Of a stretch of 64,000 nucleotides of DNA, positions 34,501 to 43,121 are shown one piece after another. Every line of letters begins with the position of its first letter. Position 1 is the first letter of the stretch. The DNA comes from Lachnospiraceae bacterium. GTDB taxonomy: Bacteria > Bacillota > Clostridia > Lachnospirales > Lachnospiraceae. Where the stretch lies: positions 1 through 64,000 of the forward strand of contig JAFRXH010000046.1 of NCBI GenBank assembly GCA_017437785.1, read 5' to 3'. The position numbers and the translations under genes are program-made. The notes beneath the pieces were generated by a model. It worked only from the letters and a program-made list of their open reading frames with translations. It did not search any database and was not told where the DNA came from.

Positions 34501-36867
34501 GGCCAGATCCCCTACTTTTCCGTCTTTCCACTCGCTGCCCAGTCCGTTTTTAAGAAGTACCGGTCCGTTATAATTCTGATATTCCCGTTCCTTATTTGCC
34601 TCGATCAGATCATCCAGTTTTTTGATCACTTCCACGTCTGACTTTTCCGTGGCTCCGCCTGCGATCGCTTTCTTTACTCCTTCAGCAAGAGCTTTAAGTC
34701 CTTTCTTTGCCCCCGGCAGAACATCCGTTACTTTCGCCTCCGGGAATATCTGCAGATAGGCTTCGGCACATTCACGCAGATATTCTTCATCAAACACCGG
34801 CGCATACTCTGCGCTCTCGTCATAAAAATCTTTTGCTTCCGTCTTTGCCTCTGCTGCAGTCCCGCAGATCTCGTGGATCAATATCGTTTCTTTGGAAGTC
34901 GGATCCTTCACCAGGCTCACCAGTTCCTTTGCCCGGTCAAACTGCGCATCCTTTTCTTCCCTCATCTGCAAAATGATATCCAGCGCGGCAGTTACCTTCT
35001 CCTCTTTACTGTCCGATAAAAGTCTCTCTAACATCTCCTGCTTTTTACCGGCTTCCCTGGTCTTCAAAAAGCCGATCACATTATTGCGAAGATCTTCTTT
35101 CTTAAGGCGCAGCATATCTTCCAGCCGCATGTAGCAGCGCTCCGGAAGCTGTCCTGCGCCGGACGCGATCTCTGAGGGCAGCTCACTCCGGTCCGCCTCC
35201 AGTTCCTGCTTAAGCAATCCATATGCTTCCTCTCTGGTGATCGTTTCGGCATCTGCTATCTCATCCGTCAGCGCATCTAAAAGTTCCGGCGTATCCGGCT
35301 CACGAAGGAGCAGTTCCAGGGAATTCACACGATAACTGTTATAACCGGCTACAGATATCTCTTTAAGCATGCCTGCAGCTTCCGCCATCAGCTTTGCATC
35401 TCGCAGTGCGCTCGCGCAGTAGACGATCCTGCAGACGATATCCGATCGTGTAAGTACCTCTGTATTCCAGGGAAAGACACAGGGACTGAACTCGAAGCCC
35501 TTCTTAGGTGTTTCAGCGAGCAGCTCTTTCAGCAGATCATGATACTCCCTGCACTCCTCTGCACTCGTAAAGTAATCTTTCCATTCCACATGGCCTTTCT
35601 TACGGTACTTATCCTTACTGTTGTAGCGGCTGCTTTTTCCGGGATAGATCACTGCCCGCTCTTTCTCCGCAAAGCCGCGCATGAAGATATGCATGAGCAG
35701 TGCAAGGATCTCTTTGTCATCCTTATATTCCTTAAACATGCGGTTCACAAGCACGTTTTTGTTTTCGTAGGGCACATTGGTATATGCCAGGAAATAACAC
35801 GCCGTAAGCCGCTGATGATGACCGCCTTCCAGACACAGTCTTTCGGCGCGGTCCAGCGCCGGATCGATATCATGCAGTCCGATCGCCCACAGCGCCAGAT
35901 ATATCTGCATACTGTCTTCAGTCGCGAGCATCTCTTCGATCTTTTTATCATCCGAAAGTGCCTGCCTTATCAGTTCCAGATGCTTTCCCGATATCCTGTC
36001 CATATCTTTATCTTCCGCATAGCCCAGGCCGGTAAATACATAGAATGCACGCTTTACGGAAGAGAAGCGGATCAGATCATTTTCCACTACCACATTTAAC
36101 ATATAACGGAAGGCTTCTTCCGTTCCGTAATCCATGTTTTCACAGATGGACTGCCTAAGGCCCTCGGAAAGCCTGGCCGCTACCAGTGTCTTTCCTACCA
36201 TCTCAAACATCTTTTCGTTATGGCTCATCATGATGGCACGGATATACTCTGTCTTCATCATGCCCTCATCACGATAAAAGATGCCTTCCAATACATCTTC
36301 CACTTTTGCATCGCCTTCATCGAGCTTTGCCGCCAGATAGTATTCTCCTTCAAAGGCCGCATACTGCCTTCCCAGATATGCCTGCAGCCGCTCATCCATC
36401 CCGTTAAATGTGATCAGCGTACAGAGATCGCAGCCATAATCCGATAGTTTCCGGTACTGCAACATGATCTCTCCGATACGGTTAAACCCGCGCATGAGAT
36501 TACTCCTGCTGCGGTAAGAGCGGCGGGCGTAACTGTTATGGTCTGACTGCCATTCACATATGCTGTCGATACTTTTATAAAAATACGGGATCAGTTCTTT
36601 TGAAATATAATCTTTGAACCTTTTGATATGCTCTTTGAAATACAAAGACGGTTTTTCATTTTCCTGTAAATGTCTGATCAGTCCGTTACGGAATGCATTG
36701 TTTGCGATATCCACATCCGGATATTTCGGCGTATAACGGGTGGCATCCTCAGATGTCAGTATATAATCGCGGATCTCGCCATCCAGCGACATGATGCATT
36801 TTTCGTCTGTCTCCTCAAGTTGTCTGCATACATCGCCTGCTATCCTGCTGCGTTCCCGTTCGTCCAT
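31546..36867 (-). CDS. DUF4132/DUF5724-type giant protein
   Basis: The 1773-residue protein is related to the DUF4132 family (MolR/YehI-like), whose function is unknown. Residues 1-1350 are helical repeat-rich without obvious catalytic motifs. The C-terminal 450 residues hold the family hallmarks: QPFKQIFRELY, RNRRWVADADEG, SHSTIEMRKAIAEF, HLGSGVIHQEGG, VLPVHSQHRGRIFLPFVDDD and DPKTAEVLSKII. Family members often occur with MoxR ATPases and VWA proteins; none is adjacent here, although a VWA-like remnant lies at 5435-5779. GGGGGG precedes ATG 36867. No signal or membrane helix is seen. Confidence 0.8.
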   Translation of the reverse strand: MDERERSRIAGDVCRQLEETDEKCIMSLDGEIRDYILTSEDATRYTPKYPDVDIANNAFRNGLIRHLQENEKPSLYFKEHIKRFKDYISKELIPYFYKSIDSICEWQSDHNSYARRSYRSRSNLMRGFNRIGEIMLQYRKLSDYGCDLCTLITFNGMDERLQAYLGRQYAAFEGEYYLAAKLDEGDAKVEDVLEGIFYRDEGMMKTEYIRAIMMSHNEKMFEMVGKTLVAARLSEGLRQSICENMDYGTEEAFRYMLNVVVENDLIRFSSVKRAFYVFTGLGYAEDKDMDRISGKHLELIRQALSDDKKIEEMLATEDSMQIYLALWAIGLHDIDPALDRAERLCLEGGHHQRLTACYFLAYTNVPYENKNVLVNRMFKEYKDDKEILALLMHIFMRGFAEKERAVIYPGKSSRYNSKDKYRKKGHVEWKDYFTSAEECREYHDLLKELLAETPKKGFEFSPCVFPWNTEVLTRSDIVCRIVYCASALRDAKLMAEAAGMLKEISVAGYNSYRVNSLELLLREPDTPELLDALTDEIADAETITREEAYGLLKQELEADRSELPSEIASGAGQLPERCYMRLEDMLRLKKEDLRNNVIGFLKTREAGKKQEMLERLLSDSKEEKVTAALDIILQMREEKDAQFDRAKELVSLVKDPTSKETILIHEICGTAAEAKTEAKDFYDESAEYAPVFDEEYLRECAEAYLQIFPEAKVTDVLPGAKKGLKALAEGVKKAIAGGATEKSDVEVIKKLDDLIEANKEREYQNYNGPVLLKNGLGSEWKDGKVGDLACSDLWDDFYEKNMSPEQAIRIDLMYTSYYAYRPTVTGLAEHFQPLMSKVLGGADPKYRTLKLKYPDHIRKILSHLCGNARKAGAGTRAKTAAFFAYYICNCKDSLVYEYKSDKETQEWTRRNMDKDKTYSVPFTDLPFVSSLLTGLSSDVRNFPVMYEFREKIYKKMLTLQTKEAAYYVRNKRLYYTPLLGDYISAVVAGYISKDFMYKKILDADLLEDTLERISSLICCVREADKSISTRGRAGNTAYKQRAALENLFKRKYDEIDLNNLSETDSKKLEIAGECYDNIASLVLDRELVRGDTETEYSKALLSMKRIYGLKYFVRILLALGNDALDRSIYYYYGYGNRTVSKKESLSHLLCICIPDPKDGDVKEQAKELKKLVKGTDIKESRLIEAGLYSPEWLPVINEYLGWDGFTSGCYYFMAHMNEKFDDKKAAMIAKYTPLTEEELNIGAFDIDWFKEVYKLLGDKRFNEIYKAAKYISDGAKHTRARKYSDAAVGKMDAKETEKQIEDKRNKDLLMAYALIPAESKEIKNRYAFIQKFLKGSKQFGAQRRASEKAASEMAVKNLAKASGYDDDTRFILKMEREIASELLGFFTPHEVGEYTLYLEADEDGKVSVAAEKAGKKLKSLPAAIKKDEYVLDIQEAKKTFTEQYRRTKKMLEEAMENETQYLAEEILDLSEDPVSGAIVKSLLYKSADSDFFGFAADIKDAGLKAQERLLVAHPYHLWKAGRWHEFQKICFEKQIRQPFKQIFRELYIKTEDEMQQVRSERYAGNQINPKITVGTLRNRRWVADADEGLQKVYYKENLIATIYALADWFSPSDIEAPTLEWVAFYDRKTFKDKPISEIPDIIFSEVMRDVDLAVSVAHAGGIDPEMSHSTIEMRKAIAEFVIPMFKLKNVTFTDSHALIKGERANYSVHLGSGVIHQEGGPMINVLPVHSQHRGRIFLPFVDDDPKTAEVLSKIIFFAEDQKIKDPYILQQLV

Positions 36868-36944
36868 AGCTTACCCCCCTTATACTATTGTTATTCTCCT
36901 GTTTTTCCCGACTGTTTTATTTCTCTTTAGTGATTTAATATCCG

Positions 36945-37379
36945 TCAGAACATCCTGCCGGCCAGCATCGCCAGCCGTACAAAGGTGACCTCGTCCCCTT
37001 CTTTTAATGCAAGCTGTGTACCGTTTTCGTTATACTCCGCTTCTTCTCCTCCGATAAACACACGGACGATACCGTCCGCATAAGCCTGCCACGCACTCTG
37101 CACCGCTTTCTCTTCATCAGGTTCCTTATCGTTATAGATATCGCCAAAGGCGATCTTTCCGACCTCTGCCATAGTCTGCATATTATCTTCCGACAGTGCC
37201 TCGGGTATATGCCCTTCCTTCGCCTCCTGCTGACGGCGTATAAAATCCGCCACCATCATGCGCACCGTTTCTTCAATGAGCTGCTGCGCCGTTTCCGGGC
37301 ATTTCGAATACTCCATCGCCAGCGGCTTTATATGTCGCCCTTTCTTGCCCATCTGTTTAACCTGTATATTTAAGACCAT
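36945..37379 (-). CDS. Small partner of the DUF4132-type protein, unrecognised
   Basis: I know no named family with certainty. The 144-residue protein ends with a compact strand-rich stretch (VRVFIGGEEAEYNENGTQLA, ... VTFVRLAMLAGRMF) reminiscent of a beta-grasp (ubiquitin-like) fold, and similar small proteins occur beside DUF4132 genes; both statements are inference. I use ATG 37379, with AAGGAG upstream and two bases after the DUF3021 stop; a GTG at 37385 would overlap that stop. It should act in the cytoplasm with the giant protein encoded next. Confidence 0.6.
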   Translation of the reverse strand: MVLNIQVKQMGKKGRHIKPLAMEYSKCPETAQQLIEETVRMMVADFIRRQQEAKEGHIPEALSEDNMQTMAEVGKIAFGDIYNDKEPDEEKAVQSAWQAYADGIVRVFIGGEEAEYNENGTQLALKEGDEVTFVRLAMLAGRMF

Positions 37380-37381
37380 GA

Positions 37382-37825
37382 TCACTCCTTATTTCTGTTA
37401 CGGTATTCCTCAAGATACCCATTCATTTCTTTTGCCTGTGTAAGCTCAAAGATATACTCAACCGCAATTGCAAGGATAAAAACCACCAGCACGCCCACAG
37501 CTATGCCGATCACTACTTCTATCCGCTCAGACGGGATATTGGGCGCGTTAAAAACTATCAGGAGTATCAGTGCTTCTACGCTCAGTTCCTGTATAATACG
37601 TCTGATGACCAGCTTTTTCATGCTTATCTCTTTATCCGGATTAAAAAAGGAAACAGGTATCACACCTACCGCCGCATAGATCAGCGGCGAAACAAAGGCT
37701 TCATAACCAAAGGTCCTGTCACTGTCGAACAAAAGGCCCAAAACCATCAGAAGAACGGTGATAAGTGTCACAAGAATAAAGTATAAGCGGAATGCTTCCC
37801 CTAATTTCTCTTTTATCCTCATCAT
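37382..37825 (-). CDS. DUF3021-family membrane protein
   Basis: The 147-residue protein has four hydrophobic segments and matches DUF3021 proteins, which are nearly always paired with a LytTR regulator and are thought to keep it inactive at the membrane. Its start overlaps the LytTR stop by four bases (37822-37825). The last 20 residues are charged and cytosolic. The partner relation is known from family context; direct inhibition here is an inference. Confidence 0.85.
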   Translation of the reverse strand: MMRIKEKLGEAFRLYFILVTLITVLLMVLGLLFDSDRTFGYEAFVSPLIYAAVGVIPVSFFNPDKEISMKKLVIRRIIQELSVEALILLIVFNAPNIPSERIEVVIGIAVGVLVVFILAIAVEYIFELTQAKEMNGYLEEYRNRNKE

Positions 37826-38268
37826 GACTCACCGCCTTTCAATGCTTTCTTCAGATCTGCAACATATTTCCTGGATATCACGACCTCTTCCTCATTCCTA
37901 AGAAGCGCAGTATATCTCCCTCCCAGAGCCGGCCGGATCGAGCGTATCTTCATCAGGTTTAGCAGCACACCTTTCTGCACTCTCAGAAAGGTCCTGCCCC
38001 TCAGCATCTCTTCCAGCTCATACAGCCTGAGCCGCACTTCATAGCTTTCCTTTGCGGTATAGATGAACAGCCTGTTATCAACCGATTCGGCATAATAAAC
38101 ATCCACGATCGGTATTTCCCTTTTCCGGCCGTCACATTCCGTGCTCAGCCGTCCCTGTCTTGACTTCACAAAAGAAATGATCTCCGTCACATCATCCGTC
38201 AGTTTATGGCAGCGGATCTCTAAAACTTCCGGCTCTTCTGCTGGTATCTTTTTTACACTTATTTCCAC
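37822..38268 (-). CDS. LytTR-family DNA-binding regulator
   Basis: The protein (about 148 residues from GTG 38268, MEISVKKIPAEEPE) lacks a receiver domain and ends in a LytTR DNA-binding domain (residues about 55-145; RTFLRVQKGVLLNLMKI). The GTG start has GGAG nine bases upstream, and a strong promoter at 38306-38334 would begin transcription near 38299; the ATG at 38298 would then be leaderless and lacks a ribosome site. It pairs with the DUF3021 protein. It may bind the direct repeats at 39202-39230. Confidence 0.83.
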   Translation of the reverse strand: MEISVKKIPAEEPEVLEIRCHKLTDDVTEIISFVKSRQGRLSTECDGRKREIPIVDVYYAESVDNRLFIYTAKESYEVRLRLYELEEMLRGRTFLRVQKGVLLNLMKIRSIRPALGGRYTALLRNEEEVVISRKYVADLKKALKGGES

Positions 38269-38305
38269 ACCTGTTCTCTCCTGCCTGACGACACCCATAA
38301 TCCAA

Positions 38306-38334
38306 AGTATACCAAGCAGACTGCTATTTTACAA
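38306..38334 (-). promoter_or_regulatory. Promoter of the LytTR/DUF3021 operon
   Basis: On the minus strand TTGTAA (38329-38334), 17 bases, TATACT (38306-38311). The -35 overlaps the stop codon of the upstream CPBP gene. The operon can therefore be transcribed separately through to the DUF4132 and GH36 genes. Confidence 0.6.
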
Positions 38335-39090
38335 GCGTGCGGTATCCGTCCCCTTTTCCGCATTCAGACTCTTCCACATAGCAAGACTGTATATGACACA
38401 TATCACGAGCGAAAAAACAAGAGAGAACAGCATTTCCCGTTCAGCGCTTCCGAATAATCCCAGCGACGCCTCTTCATCGCTTACGGCCGAGCAGGCATTG
38501 TTGATCCCGTGAAATATGATGCACGGCATAAGACTCTTCCCCTTATAAAAGAGCGTCACGAGCATAAAGCCCACGGCAGTCGCAAATACGATCTGCAAAG
38601 CCGTTTCCGCAAGGTCCTGCCCGTTCAGCAGATTAACGATATGTCCTATCCCAAAAGTAAGTGAAGACACAATGACAGCGCTTTTCACATTTCTCTTCGC
38701 CATCCCCACAAAGAGGAAGCCACGGAAAATGACCTCTTCCAGGAAACCTACGCAGAGCATGCTTATGATATAAAAAGCCGTCTCCGCTGCTGAGTATTTC
38801 AGTGTCACTCCAAAGAATATGCCTGAAAAACCTATGAGTATAAGCGGTATATAAAACCAGACCCTGTATATCCTGTATGACGGCTTTATGAGTCCGTATT
38901 TTTCATACAGGCCATTCTTCCCTATCCAGAACAGTATCAGCACCGTAAGCGCAAGGTGAAATATCATCGACGGCAGCTTGATGATCCCCATGCTCTGCGC
39001 CAGCGCTTCGCACAGGCTTGTTCCCACTACATAGATCACGATGCAGATGATCGCAAATGTCACTTCATTTTTCCGATAGATATTATTCAT
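38329..39090 (-). CDS. CPBP-family intramembrane metalloprotease
   Basis: The 253-residue protein has about eight hydrophobic segments and the CPBP motifs EEVIFRGFLF (glutamate pair plus arginine), then FGIGHIVNLL and IIFHGINNACS carrying the remaining metal-binding histidines. Members cleave within the membrane and often serve bacteriocin immunity. ATG 39090 follows GGAGG; a TTG at 39105 would put that site inside the gene. Its promoter has a LytTR-like direct repeat upstream, and it lies directly before the LytTR/DUF3021 genes, so it is a likely target of that pair. Confidence 0.87.
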   Translation of the reverse strand: MNNIYRKNEVTFAIICIVIYVVGTSLCEALAQSMGIIKLPSMIFHLALTVLILFWIGKNGLYEKYGLIKPSYRIYRVWFYIPLILIGFSGIFFGVTLKYSAAETAFYIISMLCVGFLEEVIFRGFLFVGMAKRNVKSAVIVSSLTFGIGHIVNLLNGQDLAETALQIVFATAVGFMLVTLFYKGKSLMPCIIFHGINNACSAVSDEEASLGLFGSAEREMLFSLVFSLVICVIYSLAMWKSLNAEKGTDTARL

Positions 39091-39160
39091 TTCACTTTCC
39101 TCCAATTCTGCGGATAATACCTGTGATAAAAAAACATGCAGTTATTCCGCTTCTGAAATG

Positions 39161-39230
39161 ACTATAAGCGTGTTTCCCCATCGGTACAATATTCCGGAAG
39201 GTAAGATGCATTTTTATGCGCTAAGATGCA
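39161..39230 (-). promoter_or_regulatory. CPBP promoter with LytTR-type direct repeat
   Basis: On the minus strand TTGTAC (39184-39189), 17 bases, TATAGT (39161-39166). Upstream, TAAGATGCA (plus-strand reading) occurs at 39202-39210 and 39222-39230, exactly 20 bases apart. LytTR regulators bind pairs of short direct repeats about two helical turns apart just upstream of the -35, as here. Confidence 0.6.
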
Positions 39231-39330
39231 CTGTGCAAAAAATAATCCCCAAAAGTCAAATAATAAGTAGCTGATGATCCTGAAAAGATATAGATTATAA
39301 AAGTAACCGTTGACCAATGAGGGAAAGATC

Positions 39331-41325
39331 ATGATCTATTATGTAGATATCAATGCCGCTGCAGGCGGCGACGGAAGCAGCGAAAATCCTTTTAAAAAAA
39401 TAGGTGATGCGGCAGCCATTGCCATGCCCGGAGATGAAGTGGCAGTCCTTCCCGGCATATACCGCGAAGATGTCAGTCCTTTATATGCGGGAACAGAAAA
39501 ACAGCGTATAGTATACCGTTCCGTAAACAGACGTGAAGCCATCATCTGCGGCGCAGATGTATTCAAAAGCTGGGAACACTATGAAGGTGATGTGTGGAAA
39601 CTGACGATCGAAAACTCTTATTTCGGATCCTACAACCCTTATAAAACCTATGTAAGCGGAGACTGGCTTAACATCCAGGTACCCGTCCATACCGGTGAAG
39701 TATATTTAAACGGCAGATCGCTTTACGAATGCGACAGCCTTGATAAGGTATTAAATCCCGGATATTATGAACAGTCCTGGGACGTTGAATTTACCAAGCA
39801 CACCTGGTATACACGTCAGGATGCCGAAAAAGATACCACCGAGATCTACGCGAATTTCCAAGGCAAAGATCCCAATAAGGAATGCGTGGAGATAAATGTG
39901 CGTCCTCACTGCTTCTGGCCTGTCGCCGAGCATGTTGACTATATTACCTTATCCGGCTTTGTGGTCACAAAGGCCGCAACACAATGGGCTCCCCCCACTG
40001 CTCTGCAGGAAGGGATGATAGGCCCCCACTGGTCAAAGGGCTGGATAATAGAGGACTGCGAAGTATCCCATTCAAAATGCGGCGGAATATCTCTCGGAAA
40101 ATACATGCAGCAGCATAACGATAACAAATGGCTTAAGTATAAATACAAAGACGGTGCGCAGACGCAGAGAGACTGCGCTCTTATCGCGCAGCTTGATGGC
40201 TGGAGCAAAGAAACAATCGGTTCACACATCATCCGTAACTGTGATATACACGACTGCGGACAGACAGGCATCGTAGGCAATCTGGGCTGTGTATTCTCGA
40301 TCATAGAAAACAATCATATACATCACATCAATAACAAACGTAATCTTGCAGGTGCAGAGATAGGCGGCATCAAACTGCATGCAGCCATAGACGTGATCAT
40401 CCGAAACAATCACTTCCATGACTGCACAAGGGGAATATGGCTTGACTGGCAGTGCCAGGGCACCAGGGTAAGTTCCAATCTTTTTCACGATAACTGTCTC
40501 TCAAGGGATCATCTGCTGAAAGCTGAGTGTGCGCAGGGCCTGGGACTTGGGGAAGATCTGTGGATAGAGATAGCGCACGGCCCCACTCTTGTCGATAATA
40601 ATATTATGCTTTCCGAGCGCTGTGTCAGACTCGCAGCGCAGGGCGTAGCTTTTGTACACAATCTGTTTAACGGCGCGATCACCGGAGTGGGACGCGGCGT
40701 ATGCAACGGTACCAACACCTATGCCTCTCCCAGATATACTCCAATACACAGAGCCCATGATACAGCCATTACAGGCTTCATGAGCGTACTCCATGGTGAT
40801 GTTCGTTTCTACAACAACATCTTCATCCAGCCCGAAGTAAGAAAGGGTCTTATCGATATATGTGAGCCTCTTAAGAGCGACGAATGGGACGACTATAATC
40901 TTACGGCCGGCACCGTACCCTACAGCGGATACATGAAAGAAGAGGAATGGAAAGAATGCTTTGCCGGATATTGCGGGGAAGGCGCAACTGAATCCAGGGA
41001 CAGATATTATATGCCGCTGCCCGTATGGACCGGAGGCAATGTATTCTTTAACGGAGCTAAACCCTGCGACATAGAAGAAGGCGCTACCATCGATAACGCA
41101 CACAAAGTAAGCGTGGAACTGAAAGAAGAAAACGGCTGCTTTACGGTGATCACTGATATCCGCGACTATCTGCCGGATACAGGGCTCATCGATTCGGATA
41201 TGCTCGGTGAAGCGTTTGAACCCGAAGAGCGCTTTGAGACCCCCGATGGAAGCGACATCATTTTCGATACCGACTACTATGGCAAAAAAAGACCGGCAAG
41301 CACTGTCGCCGGTCCCTTTGCCTGA
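39331..41325 (+). CDS. GH120-type beta-xylosidase
   Basis: The 664-residue protein is a right-handed beta-helix glycosidase resembling family 120 beta-xylosidases. Candidate catalytic residues are Asp372 in GIWLDWQCQGTR and Glu413 in LWIEIAHGPTL, about 40 residues apart, with an insertion of about 16 residues between them relative to the described T. saccharolyticum enzyme. No signal peptide is present, so it should act on imported xylo-oligosaccharides. ATG 39331 has GAGGGA upstream; a TTG at 39310 has no site. It is transcribed divergently from the CPBP gene and ends in a strong terminator. Confidence 0.83.
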   Translation: MIYYVDINAAAGGDGSSENPFKKIGDAAAIAMPGDEVAVLPGIYREDVSPLYAGTEKQRIVYRSVNRREAIICGADVFKSWEHYEGDVWKLTIENSYFGSYNPYKTYVSGDWLNIQVPVHTGEVYLNGRSLYECDSLDKVLNPGYYEQSWDVEFTKHTWYTRQDAEKDTTEIYANFQGKDPNKECVEINVRPHCFWPVAEHVDYITLSGFVVTKAATQWAPPTALQEGMIGPHWSKGWIIEDCEVSHSKCGGISLGKYMQQHNDNKWLKYKYKDGAQTQRDCALIAQLDGWSKETIGSHIIRNCDIHDCGQTGIVGNLGCVFSIIENNHIHHINNKRNLAGAEIGGIKLHAAIDVIIRNNHFHDCTRGIWLDWQCQGTRVSSNLFHDNCLSRDHLLKAECAQGLGLGEDLWIEIAHGPTLVDNNIMLSERCVRLAAQGVAFVHNLFNGAITGVGRGVCNGTNTYASPRYTPIHRAHDTAITGFMSVLHGDVRFYNNIFIQPEVRKGLIDICEPLKSDEWDDYNLTAGTVPYSGYMKEEEWKECFAGYCGEGATESRDRYYMPLPVWTGGNVFFNGAKPCDIEEGATIDNAHKVSVELKEENGCFTVITDIRDYLPDTGLIDSDMLGEAFEPEERFETPDGSDIIFDTDYYGKKRPASTVAGPFA

Positions 41326-41329
41326 TCTT

Positions 41330-41363
41330 AAGAAACCGGAGTTTTCTCCGGTTTCTTTTTTAT
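41330..41363. terminator. Strong terminator after the GH120 gene
   Basis: A perfect 12-bp stem AAGAAACCGGAG (41330-41341) with complement at 41346-41357, a TTTT loop, and TTTTTT after it. The A run at its other side lets it also act on the convergent MATE transcript. Confidence 0.92.
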
Positions 41364-41406
41364 TTGCATTTTAGATCTTCCCATGAAATAATCTAGCGGC
41401 AACAGA

Positions 41407-42780
41407 TCAGATCCTGATCTTCACCCATTTACCCATTCTGTATCTTATACTTGCAAATGCAAATCTCGAGATCTGGTCCGCAAGCACACCAAGCCATATG
41501 CCCACGATACCAAATCCGAAAACAAAGCCGCCCAGCCAGGATACCAACGTACGGATCACCGTAACCGACATAGTGGCCGCAAACGCCGTATAGAGCGTAT
41601 CTCCTGCGCCCCTTAAACAGCCCATGTAGATAACCTGTATTATCTGGAACAGCACTATAAAGATGATGACGCGCATTATCGATACACCTATATCTATAAT
41701 GTGCTCTTCTTCAAAGAACATCGACATAAGCCACCTTGCACCAAAGAAATAGAAAGCGATCAGCACTGCAGCTATCATCATCCCCAGCGCCTTGCAGGTT
41801 CGTCCGTAATCCTTTGCCAGCTCAGGCTTTCCCTGCCCAAGTGACCTTCCTATCAGCGCAACTGCCGCCGCCTGCAGACCGTCGCCGAAACTGAATGTAA
41901 GTCCCATCAGGTTCATTCCCACCTGGTGCGCTGCCATCGAATCCATCCCTTTTTTCGCAGCCATCACAGCCGTTGCCATAAAGCCTATACGCATCAGGAT
42001 CTGCTCAAAGAATATCCCGTAGCCTATAGTGATAAGGCTCTTTAATGCTTTAAAGGATGCCCTTATCTTTTCAGAAAAAATAAATGGTATGCTGATAAAA
42101 CTATCCGCCTTCGATATCGAGACGATACTCATCACGGATGATACCACCGTACCAAGCACAGTAGCCAGGGCCGCTCCCACTATACCAAGTGCAGGGAAAC
42201 CGAAGTGTCCTTCTATCAAGAGATAATTAAGTATTATATTTACAAGGTTGGAGGTCACATTCGTTCTCATGGTGATCCTGGTATTTCCCGCACCTCTCTG
42301 CGCCGAATTGACTGCCATCTGGATGCAGTTGAATATCATGCCTCCCATGATGATCCTGAAATAGGTCACGGCAGCATTATGGGTAGCTATATCCTCAGCC
42401 GTCGCATCGGACGAGCCGCACAAACGTATTATCGTATCGGCTCCCGCAACAAATAATATGCTTAAGACTATCGCTGCCGTTATCACGAAATACATTGCTG
42501 TAGCAAATATGCCGTTGGCTTCCTTTCGCTTTCCTCCGCCAAAGCGTCTTGCTACCAGTGCGGAGATGGATACATTGACCGCAAAAAACAGCGACAGGCC
42601 CATAAATTTGGGCTGCGTTGTCAGGCCTACGGCTGCCACGGCATAAGACCCCATGTGGCTGACCATAAGTGAATCCACCAGTCCCGCAAAAGCCACGAAA
42701 AAAGACTCTACTATCGCAGGCCATGCCATATCAAATACTGTTTTAAAGTTTTCTTTGCTGTATCCCTTTAAGCCAAACAT
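41407..42780 (-). CDS. MATE-family efflux pump
   Basis: The 457-residue protein has about 12 hydrophobic helices in two related halves, with MATE-typical motifs (ARRFGGGKRKEANG, QRGAGNTRITMRTN, GCLRGAGDTLYTAF). It should export cationic drugs or metabolites using sodium or protons. It is a single gene with convergent GH120 on one side and a divergent lipoprotein on the other. Its ribosome site is weak (GAG seven bases from ATG 42780). Distinct from the MATE at 50594. Confidence 0.93.
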   Translation of the reverse strand: MFGLKGYSKENFKTVFDMAWPAIVESFFVAFAGLVDSLMVSHMGSYAVAAVGLTTQPKFMGLSLFFAVNVSISALVARRFGGGKRKEANGIFATAMYFVITAAIVLSILFVAGADTIIRLCGSSDATAEDIATHNAAVTYFRIIMGGMIFNCIQMAVNSAQRGAGNTRITMRTNVTSNLVNIILNYLLIEGHFGFPALGIVGAALATVLGTVVSSVMSIVSISKADSFISIPFIFSEKIRASFKALKSLITIGYGIFFEQILMRIGFMATAVMAAKKGMDSMAAHQVGMNLMGLTFSFGDGLQAAAVALIGRSLGQGKPELAKDYGRTCKALGMMIAAVLIAFYFFGARWLMSMFFEEEHIIDIGVSIMRVIIFIVLFQIIQVIYMGCLRGAGDTLYTAFAATMSVTVIRTLVSWLGGFVFGFGIVGIWLGVLADQISRFAFASIRYRMGKWVKIRI

Positions 42781-43046
42781 ATCATCACTCTTTTACCGGC
42801 TCTGTGCGATCGCCAGCTTCGATCCGTTTTCGTGATCCGAAAACATGCTTTCGCCAAAGAAATTCTTACCGATCGGCAGAATACAAATTCTCCCGCATTG
42901 ATCTGTATTACAGTATGATTATATATCCCTGTCCACATACAGGCTACTTATAATTTGTCGTCTCCTTATCAGCTTTAGGTATAGTCATTTAGACATTTTC
43001 CACTAATTTGTTCACTATTTTTTGGATAATTCGTAAAGAAAGCATA
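42781..43046. other. Intergenic region between divergent genes
   Basis: About 340 bases separate the MATE and lipoprotein starts. Apart from the promoter of the lipoprotein gene (43047-43075) I see no gene, RNA or repeat in it; a direct repeat of GATCCG at 42823-42828 and 42836-42841 is too short to interpret. Confidence 0.5.
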
Positions 43047-43075
43047 TTGTTTTGCGCGGATAAGGGTTTTATACT
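43047..43075 (+). promoter_or_regulatory. Promoter of the 43122 lipoprotein gene
   Basis: TTGTTT (43047-43052), 17 bases, TATACT (43070-43075), followed by an A/T-rich leader of about 40 bases and AAGGAGG before the ATG. Confidence 0.7.
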
Positions 43076-43121
43076 TTGTCAAGAAATCAGATAACAGGAA
43101 CCTATCAATAAGGAGGACAAT

